Part shown: one piece after another, positions 5,577 through 7,360 of the stretch
Layout of the letters: every line of letters starts with the position of its first letter
How positions within the stretch are numbered: the stretch's first letter is position 1
Assembly: GCA_937915775.1 (NCBI GenBank)
Contig: CALGGQ010000396.1
Location: forward strand, 1 to 7,360
Direction of reading: 5' to 3'
DNA length: 7,360 nucleotides
Origin: an uncultured Clostridia bacterium
Lineage (GTDB): Bacteria; Bacillota; Clostridia; Oscillospirales; Acutalibacteraceae
Made by a program: the position numbers and the translations under genes
Notes under the pieces: model-generated
What the model was told of the DNA's origin: nothing
Seen by the model: only the letters and a program-made list of their open reading frames with translations
Databases searched by the model: none

Positions 5577-7360
5577 ATGCGATATATTGATGTGCAGGAG
5601 GAAAAGGCGCCTGTATTCCGCAACATTGTTTACGCGCTGAAAACGGTATGGCAGGCGGATAAATGGCTGCCGCTCGGCTACACGCTGGAGATGACGCTCG
5701 ATTATTTCTTCGATTTATTTATCCAGAATATCCTGTTTTTAAAAATCCTTCTGGGCATTATTGAAGGGGAAAAGGAATTTACCTACTATGTGAAATACCT
5801 CGGGCTGTTTGTGCTGATTTCTCTGCTCACGAAGGGGATGAGCTGGTTTTTTGCGTACCTCAGCCATATTGCCGCCAAAAAGGCGCTGAAGAATATCAAC
5901 CATCGGATTTTTGAAAAGGCGGGCACGCTCGATATCGCCTGCTATGAAAGCCCTGATTTTTACGATATTTACCAGCGTGCCACCGAGGTGGTCAGCAAGG
6001 GCTACTACGATTTGTTCTGCGACAGCTTTGCCATGATAGCCGGCAGCATTCTTTCGCTCATATTGGTCATCATCACGGTTGCCGCGATTGATGTTTCGTA
6101 TCTCATCTTTATGGCGCCGGTGCTGCTGGTAGTGGTGATTGAGCTGTTCAAGAGCAAGTATTGCTACAAGCGCGATTTGGAAATGACGAGGAATAACCGC
6201 GTCAAAGCCTATGTGCAGCGCACGATGTTCCTGCGCGATTACGCCAAGGATATCCGTACCTCCAACATCTTTCTGGTGCTGATGCAGCGCTTTCGCGGTG
6301 CGGTGGAAGCGAATGTGATGATACTGAAAAAGTACGGCGTCGGGCTGTTTCTTTACAGTATGGTCAGCTCGCTGTTCAGCGATTTTCTGCCGATTATCGG
6401 CACATACGCCTATGCCGGCTGGCAGTTTATCAATACGGATAAGCTGACGGTTTCGGGCTTCTCCGTGGTGCTCTCCTCGATTAATTCGGTGCGCTGGGCG
6501 ATGTTTGATATGTCGGAATGCTTTTCCGACGTGGCGGAGATGGCGCTGTACTTTGAAAATCTGAGAAAATTCTATGATTATCAGCCCGCCATTGTGGACG
6601 GTGAAAGGGAGCCGGAGGCGTTTGAAAGTCTGGAATTCCGTGACGTCAGCTTCCGCTATCCCGATGCGGAAAGAAATTCGCTCGAGCACCTTTCCTTTAC
6701 CGTGCATCAGGGCGAAACGCTGGCGGTGGTCGGCGTGAACGGTGCAGGCAAAACCACGCTGGTGAAGCTCCTGCTGCGTTTTTATGACCCGACGGAGGGT
6801 GAAATCCTGCTCAACGGTCATAACCTGAAGGAGTATCAAATTGAGAGCCTGCGGCGGCTGTTTGCCACTGTCTTTCAGGATTACAAGAATTTCGCCCTTT
6901 CCGTTTATGAAAATGTGATGGGCCGCGAGTGCGATACTGAGGAAAAGGTGTTTGCGCGCGACGCGCTGCAGAAAAGCGGCGTGTGGGATAAAATTCTGAC
7001 GCTGCAAAACGGCGGTGACACGGTGCTGACCAAGGAATTCGATAAGGAGGGCGTCGGTCTGTCCGGCGGTGAAAACCAGAAGGTTTCCGTTGCCAGACTC
7101 TTTGCGGGCGATTTTGAGGTCGCCGTGCTGGATGAACCGTCCTCGGCGCTTGACCCGGTGGCAGAAAGCCGTATGTACGAAAATCTGCTGCAGGCAACGA
7201 AGGATAAGACGGTGCTGTATATTTCGCATCGCCTTTCCAGCGCCGTGTTCAGCGACCGCATTATCGTGCTGGAAAACGGCGCCATTATTGAAAGCGGCAC
7301 GCACGCTGAGCTGCTGCAACAGGGCGGCGCATACAGCGAGATGTTTGCCCTGCAGGCGTC
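5577..7360 (+). CDS. ABC exporter half-transporter (membrane domain fused to ATPase), C-terminal end cut by window edge
   Basis: The 594 codons present encode an N-terminal membrane domain (about 1-340) and a C-terminal nucleotide-binding domain (about 350-594). Hydrophobic stretches near 33-61, 71-98, 151-170, 174-191, 253-282 and 292-310 fit six helices. The ATPase has Walker A GVNGAGKTT (386-394, K392), the Q-loop Q434 in VFQDYKNF, signature LSGGE (495-499), Walker B VLDEP with D519 and E520, the D-loop SALD, and switch H551 in YISHR. All catalytic residues are intact. There is no N-terminal C39 peptidase domain, so it would not itself cleave a leader peptide. The start has AAAGGA (5562-5567) upstream and an in-frame TAA at 5544-5546. 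Such proteins work as dimers, often with a partner encoded next door. Here that gene would lie beyond the window. The substrate cannot be told from the sequence. The end (GGAYSEMFALQA) resembles the usual C-terminus, so few residues are missing. Confidence 0.93.
   Translation, partial: MRYIDVQEEKAPVFRNIVYALKTVWQADKWLPLGYTLEMTLDYFFDLFIQNILFLKILLGIIEGEKEFTYYVKYLGLFVLISLLTKGMSWFFAYLSHIAAKKALKNINHRIFEKAGTLDIACYESPDFYDIYQRATEVVSKGYYDLFCDSFAMIAGSILSLILVIITVAAIDVSYLIFMAPVLLVVVIELFKSKYCYKRDLEMTRNNRVKAYVQRTMFLRDYAKDIRTSNIFLVLMQRFRGAVEANVMILKKYGVGLFLYSMVSSLFSDFLPIIGTYAYAGWQFINTDKLTVSGFSVVLSSINSVRWAMFDMSECFSDVAEMALYFENLRKFYDYQPAIVDGEREPEAFESLEFRDVSFRYPDAERNSLEHLSFTVHQGETLAVVGVNGAGKTTLVKLLLRFYDPTEGEILLNGHNLKEYQIESLRRLFATVFQDYKNFALSVYENVMGRECDTEEKVFARDALQKSGVWDKILTLQNGGDTVLTKEFDKEGVGLSGGENQKVSVARLFAGDFEVAVLDEPSSALDPVAESRMYENLLQATKDKTVLYISHRLSSAVFSDRIIVLENGAIIESGTHAELLQQGGAYSEMFALQA

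Noticed and set aside
5739..7319. Long minus-strand open frame (526 codons) opposite the ABC exporter gene
   Set aside because: It lies entirely antisense to a clear ABC protein with all catalytic motifs. Its product is an implausible His/Arg/Gln-rich low-complexity protein with no known motif, as expected for a shadow of GC-rich codon positions.

Overview
The window looks like chromosomal DNA from a Gram-positive anaerobe of the class Clostridia, most likely a gut Oscillospiraceae/Ruminococcaceae-type organism. This is inferred from the strong AAGGAGG-type ribosome binding sites, moderately GC-rich coding sequence with AT-rich gaps, a short clostridial-type glycogen branching enzyme, the eukaryote-like form of adenylosuccinate lyase, and a small Xre regulator ahead of an ABC exporter. 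No sequence search was possible, so the lineage is only a reasoned guess. No rRNA, tRNA, CRISPR array, insertion sequence or attachment site was seen.

Layout. (1) Bases 1-1766, minus strand: glgB, a glycogen branching enzyme cut off at its C-terminus by the window edge. (2) 1767-2055: an AT-rich divergent intergenic region holding a good dapF promoter, possible weak glgB -10 hexamers, and two copies of an operator-like TTTTGTTACAA element 42 bp apart. (3) 2056-5073, plus strand: dapF, purC and purB, with gaps of 22 bp and then a 1-base stop/start overlap, so very probably one operon. PurC and PurB catalyse consecutive steps of IMP synthesis. DapF makes meso-diaminopimelate for peptidoglycan and lysine. 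(4) 5074-5314: a compact unit that is easy to miss. It has a perfect-consensus promoter (TTGACA, 17-bp spacer, TATAAT, with extended -10) overlaid by an imperfect dyad, a consensus Shine-Dalgarno, a 35-codon ORF with three cysteines, and a strong Rho-independent terminator. (5) 5330-5539: a 69-residue Xre-family DNA-binding protein. (6) 5577-7360: an ABC exporter half-molecule (membrane domain fused to ATPase), whose last few residues lie beyond the window.

How the parts may work together. The first four genes are housekeeping. The more unusual part is the short promoter-ORF-terminator unit before the Xre/ABC pair. No other promoter is evident for the Xre and ABC genes, so their expression may depend on passing this terminator, which would make the unit a leader-peptide attenuator. 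Alternatively, it may make an independent micropeptide or small RNA. The dyad across the -35 region could be where a repressor acts, possibly the Xre protein. These links are inferred from arrangement only.
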